From positions 1-6,423 of the forward strand of contig JAEYUU010000407.1 in NCBI GenBank assembly GCA_023429545.1: a stretch of 6,423 nt of DNA, written 5' to 3'. The notes below the pieces were generated by a model. That model saw only the letters and a list, made by a program, of their open reading frames with translations, was not told the origin of the DNA and did not search any database. Below are positions 1 to 5,716 of this stretch, one piece after another. Made by a program: the position numbers and the translations under genes. The first letter of the stretch is position 1. The number at the start of each line of letters is the position of its first letter. The DNA comes from Verrucomicrobiota bacterium (GTDB taxonomy: Bacteria; Verrucomicrobiota; Verrucomicrobiia; Verrucomicrobiales; Verrucomicrobiaceae).

Positions 1-322
1 TGCCTGGCGGCGTGCGAAAAAGGAATGGCAGACGGAAGGTGACGATGCCGCAGCCGAAGTGCGACATGACGGTCAGGGCTGCCTTGTCAGCATTCTCCGG
101 GAACGTGAGTGTAATTGCATCCATGCCCACCCCGCCATTCCACACCGCGCTAAAGCTGAAAGGGGAATGCACAAACCATGCCGCCTGATTCGCCATGCTC
201 AATGGCAGGCACCGATAGGCTCCACGTCCTGGTGTGTCATCCATCAACTGGCGCTGGTAGGAAGCTGGGGAGATTCTCCAACCGGGAGCATCTTCCGTGA
301 CTTGAAAGGCGGTGAAGAGCAT
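1..322 (-). CDS. DUF6065 family protein, N-terminal part (runs off the left edge)
   Basis: The minus strand is open from an ATG at 322-320 to the window edge, giving 107 residues of an incomplete protein. The translation matches what I recall of the DUF6065 family: a short N-terminal strand (MLFTAFQVTED), then MDDTPGRGAYRCLPLSMANQ (residues 27-46), AVWNGG (59-64), DAITLTF (68-74), and SHFGCGIVTFRLPFLFRTPP near residues 87-106. Family members are about 230-250 aa, so roughly the first half is visible. The function is not known, and no catalytic residue can be named. The start is well supported: GGAGGG sits 4 bases upstream and the family's conserved region begins soon after. The frame stays open upstream to another ATG at 484-482, but that stretch resembles nothing in the family and lacks an SD. 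The gene is divergent from the membrane protein genes to its right. Family call is from recognition, not a search. Confidence 0.82.
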   Translation of the reverse strand, partial: MLFTAFQVTEDAPGWRISPASYQRQLMDDTPGRGAYRCLPLSMANQAAWFVHSPFSFSAVWNGGVGMDAITLTFPENADKAALTVMSHFGCGIVTFRLPFLFRTPPG

Positions 323-482
323 TGAGCCCTCCGTGGATGAAGTGCCTGGATCTTCTGGTGGCATGGCTGTGAACTGCTGCTGATTCGGAATACAGTTTCC
401 CACCAATCTGCAATTGGGCTTGAAGTCAATCCAAACCCGGCACAATTGCCCCGAGCCTACCGAATGATTGCACGCTGAGCGC
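323..482. promoter_or_regulatory. Divergent intergenic region
   Basis: This 160-base gap lies between the minus-strand DUF6065 gene and the plus-strand membrane protein gene, so promoters for both should be here. I found no convincing pair of -35 and -10 boxes on either strand. A TTGACT on the minus strand near 424-429 has no good -10 at the right distance. Two CAATTG palindromes occur at 411-416 and 443-448; with one flanking base each they form an inverted pair, GCAATTG (410-416) and CAATTGC (443-449). Their centres are 32 bases apart, about three helical turns, which would suit a regulator pair. This is weak evidence. Confidence 0.4.
327..332 (-). promoter_or_regulatory. Shine-Dalgarno site of the DUF6065 gene
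   Basis: On the minus strand GGAGGG precedes the ATG at 322 by 4 bases (CTCA). It is the strongest SD in the window and fixes the start at 322 rather than at the in-frame ATG at 484. Confidence 0.75.
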
Positions 483-2141
483 ATGGATATTCCCCCCGCT
501 GCCATCCCCGCCGATGATTCGGAGTTTTCGCGGCTGGTACATGGAGATTCCCATGGAAAGGATGCATTGACCACCTGCAGCCCACCGGGCTGGCTGGTGT
601 GGAGCACCGTGGCCTATCTCTCGATGCCGGTGGTGATTTTCCTGCTTGGTTATCTGCGATTGGCATGGACGATTCCCGGTGTGCTGTGCACACTGCTGAC
701 GGTCGTGGCTGTCGCGCGTGGCACCGTCCCGGGCGGAGCTCGCAGTTCCATCAAAGCGCGGCATGTACTGCTGCTGCTCATGGGAATTGGCGCTGTGGTC
801 ACCATGCACGGAGCGGGTGGTTTTGGCGTGCAGACGTGGGATTGGGCCAAGCACAACAGCGTGCTCAAGGATCTCGTGGAATACTCCTGGCCGGTCGTCT
901 ATCCGACGGAAAAGGACACCGTCGCGCTCGTCTATTACATCGCCTACTACCTTCCTGCCGCGGTGGTTGGCAAGGTGCTCGGGTGGACGGCGGCTAACGT
1001 GACACTCTGGCTCTGGACCGTACTGGGGTGCACCCTGGCCGGTGTGTGGCTGATGGCCCTTTCCGGGGCGCGCTGGTGGCTCGCGCTGGCGTTGATGGTG
1101 TTCTTTTCGGGATGGGATTTCATCGGAGCCGCCCTTCGGGGATCAGCGCCGGGGGACAGGTACTGGCTTGATAATTTTGACATGGAATGGTGGTCGCGGC
1201 TGTGGAGCTACCAGTCGAATCTCTCCCTTATCGCTTATGTGCCACATCAGGCCATCCCCGGGTGGCTGCTGACGGCGCTGCTCATCCAGGGGCTAAGGCA
1301 TCATCCGCGCTCTTGCCCGTTCATGGGGTTGCTGGCCTTGAGCATCCTGTGGGCGCCATTCATCACGGTCGGTCTGGTGGCGTTGATGGCGGTATGGCTG
1401 GTCTGTCATCGGAAGCAATGGCGCTCCGTGCTTGTGGAGCAGTGTCGGGGACTCCATCTCGCAGCGGTGCCACTGGGATTGCTGCTGGTGAGTTACTTCC
1501 TTGCCCGGACGGTGGCGGTGGAACTTCCACCGGAAATGTATCCATCAAAAAAGGTGATGGCCATGGGGGACTTCTATTTCATCATGGATCGCAAGCCCAA
1601 TGCCATGGTCATCACCACGTGGTTGTTCACTGTCCTGCTGGAGTTTGGCCTGCTGGCGGGATTGGTCTTTGTGTCGCTTCGCAAAGGACCGCGCGTGGAC
1701 CGCATTCTGCTGGCTGGTGCCGCATGCAGTCTGCTGGCGCTGCCATGGGTGCACTACGGCGCCTACAATGATCTGGTAATGAGAGCCAGCATCCCGGCGC
1801 TTTTTGTTCTTGAGGTCCTGGCGCTGCCATTGCTCGGAGGTGGAACAAACATTTCCCGATGGCTTCAACTGGCGACCGTCGTCGTGCTTGTCCTGGGGGC
1901 TCTCAACCCGCTGAACATGCTGCGCCTGACCACTTCCTGGCTGACCGGGCATTCGTGGCGTGTCGTGTCCATTCCGCAGTACGACAGAATTCCGGACATG
2001 TTCAAGCAGCAACGGAAATCGAAAAAGTTGCTCTACTCTATTGGCCAGTACATTGGCTCGGTGGATTCTTTATTTTTCCGCGTGCTGTCAAAGCCATTGC
2101 CTGCCCACGAGCCTCACACTAATGAGGATCGACCAAAATGA
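483..2141 (+). CDS. Uncharacterised multi-spanning membrane protein, GT-C-like
   Basis: A 552-residue protein with about ten to twelve hydrophobic segments after a 30-residue polar N-terminus; clear ones lie near residues 38-61, 95-112, 146-167, 172-195, 198-212, 283-308, 328-345, 375-398, 405-421, 436-452 and 461-478. Polar loops between helices carry the distinctive motifs: DWAKHNSVLKDLVEYSWPVV (about 120-139), YVPHQAIPGW (252-261) and NDLVMRASIPALF (429-441). I recall similar motifs in large uncharacterised membrane proteins of several phyla, but no named family. The first loop after an early helix, holding an acidic residue and His/Lys, resembles the layout of GT-C glycosyltransferases, so a lipid-linked sugar transferase is a reasonable inference only. 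An in-frame TTG at 468 would add five residues; ATG 483 is preferred, though neither has an SD. The stop overlaps the next start (ATGA), so the pair is probably one operon. Confidence 0.8.
   Translation: MDIPPAAIPADDSEFSRLVHGDSHGKDALTTCSPPGWLVWSTVAYLSMPVVIFLLGYLRLAWTIPGVLCTLLTVVAVARGTVPGGARSSIKARHVLLLLMGIGAVVTMHGAGGFGVQTWDWAKHNSVLKDLVEYSWPVVYPTEKDTVALVYYIAYYLPAAVVGKVLGWTAANVTLWLWTVLGCTLAGVWLMALSGARWWLALALMVFFSGWDFIGAALRGSAPGDRYWLDNFDMEWWSRLWSYQSNLSLIAYVPHQAIPGWLLTALLIQGLRHHPRSCPFMGLLALSILWAPFITVGLVALMAVWLVCHRKQWRSVLVEQCRGLHLAAVPLGLLLVSYFLARTVAVELPPEMYPSKKVMAMGDFYFIMDRKPNAMVITTWLFTVLLEFGLLAGLVFVSLRKGPRVDRILLAGAACSLLALPWVHYGAYNDLVMRASIPALFVLEVLALPLLGGGTNISRWLQLATVVVLVLGALNPLNMLRLTTSWLTGHSWRVVSIPQYDRIPDMFKQQRKSKKLLYSIGQYIGSVDSLFFRVLSKPLPAHEPHTNEDRPK
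2124..2129 (+). promoter_or_regulatory. Shine-Dalgarno site of the second membrane glycosyltransferase gene
   Basis: GAGGAT lies inside the end of the preceding gene, with its GAGG ending 10 bases before the ATG at 2138. It supports that start and re-initiation at the ATGA overlap. The 9-mer AATGAGGAT containing it (2121-2129) recurs at 2141-2149, just inside the second gene. Confidence 0.55.
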
Positions 2142-3748
2142 ATGAGGATTCTTCATCCGCGCCAGCCACACCTGATTCCGGTTCGCCTGCCAGTGCCGGA
2201 AGGAAGAGCCGATTCTCCTGGAGTGTCGCCTGTCTGTTGCTGGCCGCGGTGGCATGGGGCTGCTTCATGGTGAGGAATGCGCGCTGGGATGGATTCTGGT
2301 ACGACGAATCCGTGCAGTACTGGATATCGCGTGGCGTGGATGCCTACGCGCCGCCCCTGCAGCCCACAGGCACACTGGCGGACGTGATGAAGCACAACGG
2401 GATCGCCAATCTCGATCCGGGCGGTTTCAGTGTGATGCTGTACTACTGGCTGAAGGTGTCGCGTGGTCCGGAGTGGCAGCGGGTGCTGCCACTGCTCATC
2501 TTCGCGGTTGGGCTGGCTGGGATGGGGTGGCTTGGCTGGCGATGGGGGCGCTCGCTGTTGTTTGCAGCATTCGGTGCGATGGTGCCGGCGGCGTTTACCA
2601 TCCTGATGGAGTTCGCCTTTGAAGTGCGCGCTTACAGCATGGAGTTTACCGGGGTGGTGTGTGCCTGTCTCCTGCTTGATCTGCTTTTGGAAAAGCCACG
2701 GGCTGCGCGGTGTGTGGTTGGGGGATTGGTGGTGGGTCTCTTCCTGTGGTCGCGCTACAGCTTTGCACTGGTCGCAGCCGTCATGGGCCTTGTATTCGCC
2801 TGGTGCATGCTGCGGCGGAAGGGCGATGCCTCCACGCGATTGATGGCCGTCGTGCTTCTTGCCACTTCCATGGGCGCTGTGGGAGCGGCCATGATCTACT
2901 GGGGATTTCTGCCACAGTACCGGGATCGGATCACCTACAATGGGGGGGAGTTGTTGCGGTACCTGGAGCCACTGCAGGCGACCGGAGCCGCTGCACGTCC
3001 GCTGTACATGTCCGTGCTTCGCAATCTGTTCCTTCCTGCGGCCTGGCCCATCACGATCGGTGCGCTGCTGGCTTTGGCCTTCTTTCCCCGGTGGATGTCT
3101 GCTGAGCGTGCCGCGGCATTCCGTGAGAGATCCGCGCCTTTCTATCTCATGGCTCTCGGGACGGTCGCGCTGACGGCGGCCCTTTGGAAGTGGCATCCAT
3201 GGGATATGGGCACGAAATGGAGCAGTTACCTTCACGCGCTGTCCGCGGTCGTGGTGGTGCGTCTAGCCGCGGATATCCTCATTTTACTGAAGGAGCGCGG
3301 TGGTAACACGTCCGCGTGCCTGCGAGGATCCCAAGCCACCATGGTGGCGTTGGTCTGCATCTTGTCCGTACAGGCTGTCAGATACCATCGCACACGTGGC
3401 TTTGGAATCCTGCCAGCGCTGCAATACCTGGATCGCATGACACTGAAGCCGGGCATGGTGGGTGTGGAGACCGGGCTTTACCCCACGCTGAAATACTACT
3501 ACGAGGGAGGTCCCTTTACAGGCAGGGCGTACTATCCGGACGCATTTCGTCTCACCCGGACCGATGATCCCAAGCCCGTGATGTCGAAACGCACGAGGTA
3601 CCTGATTGCCCCGCACCTGCTTCCGGACCTGAAGAAGGTCTTTCCAGGCGTGGAATTCTCCACGGAACGCAAGCTGCCCCGGCTCCTGTACCGCGTTCAG
3701 CCACCCGCTCCCACATTGCCGATCCCAGGTGACTCCCGCAAGTCGTGA
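2138..3748 (+). CDS. GT-C superfamily membrane glycosyltransferase (ArnT/PMT/Rgt-like)
   Basis: A 536-residue polytopic membrane protein, expected to transfer a sugar from a polyprenyl-phosphate donor on the outer face of the inner membrane. After a Ser/Pro/Ala-rich cytoplasmic tail (1-24) comes a first helix (about 28-46), then a loop with WYDESVQYW (54-62). The Asp56-Glu57 pair there sits where GT-C enzymes place their catalytic acidic residue. DPGGFSVMLYYW (93-104) takes the position of the usual HPPL-type motif, and EFAFEVRAYSMEF (158-170) matches the E-x-R-x-Y motif of this superfamily. About nine more hydrophobic segments follow up to residue 411, then a soluble C-terminal domain of about 120 residues. 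The substrate cannot be told from the sequence. It starts inside the stop of the gene before it (ATGA) with an SD at 2124. Superfamily call is firm; subfamily is not. Confidence 0.82.
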   Translation: MNEDSSSAPATPDSGSPASAGRKSRFSWSVACLLLAAVAWGCFMVRNARWDGFWYDESVQYWISRGVDAYAPPLQPTGTLADVMKHNGIANLDPGGFSVMLYYWLKVSRGPEWQRVLPLLIFAVGLAGMGWLGWRWGRSLLFAAFGAMVPAAFTILMEFAFEVRAYSMEFTGVVCACLLLDLLLEKPRAARCVVGGLVVGLFLWSRYSFALVAAVMGLVFAWCMLRRKGDASTRLMAVVLLATSMGAVGAAMIYWGFLPQYRDRITYNGGELLRYLEPLQATGAAARPLYMSVLRNLFLPAAWPITIGALLALAFFPRWMSAERAAAFRERSAPFYLMALGTVALTAALWKWHPWDMGTKWSSYLHALSAVVVVRLAADILILLKERGGNTSACLRGSQATMVALVCILSVQAVRYHRTRGFGILPALQYLDRMTLKPGMVGVETGLYPTLKYYYEGGPFTGRAYYPDAFRLTRTDDPKPVMSKRTRYLIAPHLLPDLKKVFPGVEFSTERKLPRLLYRVQPPAPTLPIPGDSRKS

Positions 3749-3875
3749 GCGATTCGGATCAATGAGCATGCTTGTCAGGGTGATCTTCCTGAACCAATGG
3801 GCGACCGCGCAACGGGAATGTGCTTGCGCAATGCACGGGCAAAAGCATCCGTAGACGCGTCTCCAATTGCCTGCC
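3749..3875 (+). other. Intergenic gap with small palindromes
   Basis: This 127-base gap separates the glycosyltransferase from the DUF3592 gene. I see no T-tract terminator and no clear promoter. It contains a perfect 10-base palindrome, AGACGCGTCT, at 3853-3862 (13 bases before the next ATG) and TTGCGCAA at 3824-3831. An open plus-strand frame from 3797 continues into the next gene in a different frame and looks like an out-of-frame shadow. Whether the next gene is co-transcribed cannot be decided here. Confidence 0.3.
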
Positions 3876-4370
3876 ATGCCACCTCTGATCCAGTGGGTCC
3901 TTTTTCTGTTCGGCCTCTGGCTGATGTTTCTCAGCGTGCGAGGTCTGCGGGAGAAGAACAGAAGCCTCTCCCAAGCTCTGGCGGCAAGGACCTGGCCGGC
4001 AACCACCGGCACCATCATTCTGGCCGGGATGAAAGAAGGGAGTTATTATGACAAGAGGTCAGGCACTACCATCCACACCTACCGCCCGGAGGTGAGCTAC
4101 CGGTACCGGGTGGGGGACAAGGAGTTCACAGGCACCCGGGTGGCGTTCGGGAAGATTTTGTACTACCAGTCCGCTGAGGCGGAGGCGTTCCTTGCGGCCC
4201 GCCCCCCAGGAGCCAGCGTCCGGGTGTACCATGACCCCACCAATCCGGCTGAGAGCGTGCTGGATCGCGGCCCATCCCATGCCCAGCAGGCCATTGGGGC
4301 TGAGGTGGCCATGTTTGTTTTGGGGTTGGGGGCGGTCGCGGCGTGCCGCTGGAGCATGGTGGGGAGATGA
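3876..4370 (+). CDS. DUF3592 domain membrane protein
   Basis: A 164-residue protein with two membrane helices (about 5-23 and 139-157) around an extracytoplasmic beta-rich domain. The domain shows the usual DUF3592 features: RTWPATTGTI after the first helix (38-47), PEVSYRYRVGDKEFTG (71-86), and RVYHDPTNPAESVL (116-129) before the second helix. Length and layout are typical for the family. Its function is not known. I chose ATG 3876; an in-frame TTG at 3867 would add three residues (MPA). Neither start has a recognisable SD. It lies 127 bases after the glycosyltransferase on the same strand, so it may be a separate unit, and 181 bases before the ribosomal operon. Confidence 0.85.
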   Translation: MPPLIQWVLFLFGLWLMFLSVRGLREKNRSLSQALAARTWPATTGTIILAGMKEGSYYDKRSGTTIHTYRPEVSYRYRVGDKEFTGTRVAFGKILYYQSAEAEAFLAARPPGASVRVYHDPTNPAESVLDRGPSHAQQAIGAEVAMFVLGLGAVAACRWSMVGR

Positions 4371-4397
4371 GGCGGGACGGGGAGAGGTGAACCAAGG

Positions 4398-4474
4398 ACG
4401 CGCGCAGGGGAAATGGCTTCCCATCCCAGCCACTCAAACGTGCGAAAAAAACACCACTTCCCCCTTGCGCGTGT
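4398..4474 (+). repeat. Long imperfect inverted repeat upstream of rpmJ
   Basis: Arms 4398-4416 and 4454-4474 can pair over 18 positions (17 Watson-Crick and one G-T/U at 4400/4472), with one A-C mismatch (4413/4457) and two single-base bulges (4464, 4466). The loop is 37 bases. The left arm starts 27 bases after the DUF3592 stop, and the right arm overlaps the candidate -35 box of the ribosomal operon. No T-run follows, so it is not a standard terminator. A competing small hairpin, GGGAA-5-TTCCC, exists at 4408-4422. Pairing was worked out by hand. Confidence 0.45.
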
Positions 4475-4492
4475 GAACAATCTTGCTAGACA
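4465..4492 (+). promoter_or_regulatory. Weak sigma-70-like promoter candidate for the ribosomal operon
   Basis: TTGCGC (4465-4470) and TAGACA (4487-4492) are 16 bases apart. The -35 keeps the TTG core; the -10 matches TATAAT at only three of six positions. The location, about 60 bases before the rpmJ start, is sensible for the operon, but the match alone would not be persuasive. Confidence 0.25.
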
Positions 4493-4551
4493 TCCATCCC
4501 CTTCGCCCTGCCGATCTGGTGGGGCATCCGGTATTTCCCCTGTATATCATC

Positions 4552-4665
4552 ATGCGAGTAAGAACCTCAGTGAAGCGCTTGTGCGAGGCCTGCCGTGTCA
4601 TTCGGCGTAAGGGCGTCGTGCGTATTGTATGCAAAAACCCGCGGCATAAGCAGCGGCAAGGATAA
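4552..4665 (+). CDS. rpmJ: 50S ribosomal protein L36 (bL36)
   Basis: A 37-residue protein, the normal length for L36, starting [17 protein letters not shown] and ending in the conserved HKQRQG. It is the zinc-binding form: Cys11, Cys14, Cys27 and His32 make the C-x2-C-x12-C-x4-H site. L36 is a small late-assembly protein of the large subunit that contacts 23S rRNA. The same frame is open upstream to a TTG at 4483, but residues from that start resemble nothing in the family, so ATG 4552 is chosen. No SD precedes it; the upstream bases are TATATCATC. It is the first gene of the operon, 21 bases before rpsM. In many bacteria rpmJ follows infA or secY; here it follows a DUF3592 gene. Confidence 0.96.
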   Translation: MRVRTSVKRLCEACRVIRRKGVVRIVCKNPRHKQRQG

Positions 4666-4686
4666 GTCAGTAGAACACATCCGATT

Positions 4687-5082
4687 ATGGCACGTCTGCT
4701 TGGAGTAGAAATCCCAAACGAGAAGCGCATCGAAGCTTCTCTCCCATACATTTACGGCATTGGCCCCTCACTGACGAGGAAAGTACTCGCTGAAACCAAT
4801 ATCGATCCGAACACCCGCACGGGTGAACTTACGGATGAACAACTGGCGGACATCAGCCGCGTGGTGAATGCCAAGGGCATCATCGTGGAAGGCGACCTTC
4901 GTCGTGAGCTCAATGCGCACATGAAGCGCCTTTCGAGCATCAACTGCTACCGTGCAGTGCGTCACCGCCGTGGCCTTCCCGTCCGTGGCCAGCGCACCAA
5001 GACCAACCCCCGTACCCGCAAGGGCAAGCGCAAGACGGTCGGCGTGCAGCGCAACCCGAACGCCAAGGCTGGCAAGGTCTAA
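4687..5082 (+). CDS. rpsM: 30S ribosomal protein S13 (uS13)
   Basis: A 131-residue S13, slightly longer than the common 118-125 because of a basic C-terminal tail (about 115-131, ending NPNAKAGKV). It lies in the head of the small subunit, contacting 16S rRNA, the P-site tRNA and bridges to the large subunit. The N-terminal helix-turn-helix part is recognisable from GVEIPNEKRIEASLPYIYGI (6-25) and GPSLTRKVL (26-34). The hallmark RHRRGLPVRGQRTKTN follows at about 92-107. The next residue is Pro, where many homologues have Ala (TNARTRKG); this is a small local difference. There is no SD; an AAGGAT near 4658 is about 25 bases too far from the ATG. It sits between rpmJ and rpsK in the usual order. 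Confidence 0.97.
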   Translation: MARLLGVEIPNEKRIEASLPYIYGIGPSLTRKVLAETNIDPNTRTGELTDEQLADISRVVNAKGIIVEGDLRRELNAHMKRLSSINCYRAVRHRRGLPVRGQRTKTNPRTRKGKRKTVGVQRNPNAKAGKV

Positions 5083-5116
5083 GCCCTGCTGAGTACACCC
5101 CTTTTTTCATCTCATC

Positions 5117-5680
5117 ATGGCCGACGAAAATCAGATCCCCGCCGCAGCGCCCGATGCTGCGGCTCCCGCTCCCGCCCCCGCCACGACTCCGGCAGCTCCT
5201 GCCGCCGCTCCCGCGAGTGACAAGCCTGTCTCCGAAAGGGACCGGCAGAAGAACATCAACGAAGTTTTCCTCAGCCTCGACGGCGGTGCGGCCGAAGGCA
5301 CGCAGAAGATCGTCAAAGCCAAGGGCAGCAAGAACGTCACCAGCGGCATCGTGCACGTGGTGGCGACCTTCAACAACACGATGGTCACCGTGAGCGACCG
5401 CAATGGCAATGTCATCGGCTGGAGCAGTTCCGGCAAGATGGGCTTCAAGGGTTCCCGCAAGGGCACCGCTTACGCCGGCCAGGTGGTGTCTCAGGACGCC
5501 TGCCGCCAGGCCATGGGCCATGGTCTCAAGGAAGTGGAAGTGCGCCTCAAGGGCCCCGGCTCCGGCCGCGAGTCCGCCGTACGCGCCGTGCAGGGTCTCG
5601 GCATCGAAATCCTCGCCATCAAGGACGTGACGCCCGTGCCGCACAACGGCTGCCGTCCGCCCAAAGCCCGCCGCGTGTAG
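5117..5680 (+). CDS. rpsK: 30S ribosomal protein S11 (uS11) with a long N-terminal extension
   Basis: Residues from about 70 to 187 are a complete, well-conserved S11: [45 protein letters not shown], and the C-terminal [19 protein letters not shown]11 sits in the platform of the small subunit near the mRNA exit and 16S rRNA helix 45. The protein is 187 aa against 127-131 in most bacteria: aligned on the His of GIVHV (residue 80 here, 22 in E. coli), there are 58 extra N-terminal residues. Residues 9-33 are 15 Ala, 7 Pro, 2 Thr and 1 Asp; residues 35-72 are charged, with a short [12 protein letters not shown] segment. No in-frame ATG, GTG or TTG lies between 5117 and the conserved part, so the extension is probably translated. 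No SD is present; TTCATCTCATC precedes ATG. Gaps of 34 and 36 bases flank it. Confidence 0.95.
   Translation: MADENQIPAAAPDAAAPAPAPATTPAAPAAAPASDKPVSERDRQKNINEVFLSLDGGAAEGTQKIVKAKGSKNVTSGIVHVVATFNNTMVTVSDRNGNVIGWSSSGKMGFKGSRKGTAYAGQVVSQDACRQAMGHGLKEVEVRLKGPGSGRESAVRAVQGLGIEILAIKDVTPVPHNGCRPPKARRV
5141..5215 (+). repeat. Low-complexity Ala/Pro-coding tract within rpsK
   Basis: This 75-base, strongly GC-rich stretch is made largely of GCN and CCN codons and encodes residues 9-33 of S11 (15 Ala, 7 Pro). Codons vary (GCC, GCT, GCA, GCG, CCC, CCG, CCT), so it is not a pure tandem repeat and slippage is not the obvious origin. It forms the core of the extra N-terminal tail and is expected to be disordered. 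Confidence 0.7.
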
Positions 5681-5716
5681 TCGCCGCACCCCTCCAAGTT
5701 CCGCTCTTTATCCGTC

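Noticed and set aside
59..325. An 88-residue plus-strand open frame
   Set aside because: It overlaps the DUF6065 gene on the opposite strand, which has clear family motifs and a strong SD; the plus frame resembles nothing.
323..484. A longer DUF6065 protein starting at the ATG at 484-482 on the minus strand
   Set aside because: The frame is open, but the extra 54 residues do not look like family sequence, there is no SD, and the start would overlap the start of the divergent gene. ATG 322 has GGAGGG in the right place.
2153..3235. A 360-residue open frame on the minus strand
   Set aside because: It lies entirely within the GT-C gene. Its translation is rich in His, Gln, Arg and Pro with no domain, typical of an antisense frame in GC-rich coding DNA.
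3775..3792. TCAGG/CCTGA hairpin after the glycosyltransferase gene as a terminator
   Set aside because: Five base pairs with an eight-base loop and no following T-run is too weak to call.
4408..4422. The GGGAA/TTCCC hairpin as a terminator for the DUF3592 gene
   Set aside because: The stem is only five base pairs and no T-run follows; the nearby homopolymer at 4445-4451 is A on the plus strand. It also competes with the longer inverted repeat.
4483..4551. An N-terminally extended L36 starting at TTG 4483
   Set aside because: L36 is almost invariably about 37-38 residues, and the conserved sequence begins exactly at ATG 4552. The extra 23 residues look like non-coding leader.
5098..5108. The T-run before rpsK as a terminator between rpsM and rpsK
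   Set aside because: Only a four-base stem (GGCT/AGCC) can be drawn upstream, so there is no stable hairpin; the 34-base gap fits a continuous operon.
4940..5689. A 249-residue open frame on the minus strand
   Set aside because: It is antisense to the end of rpsM and all of rpsK, whose sense products are certain. The composition is Gly/His/Ala-rich without recognisable motifs.
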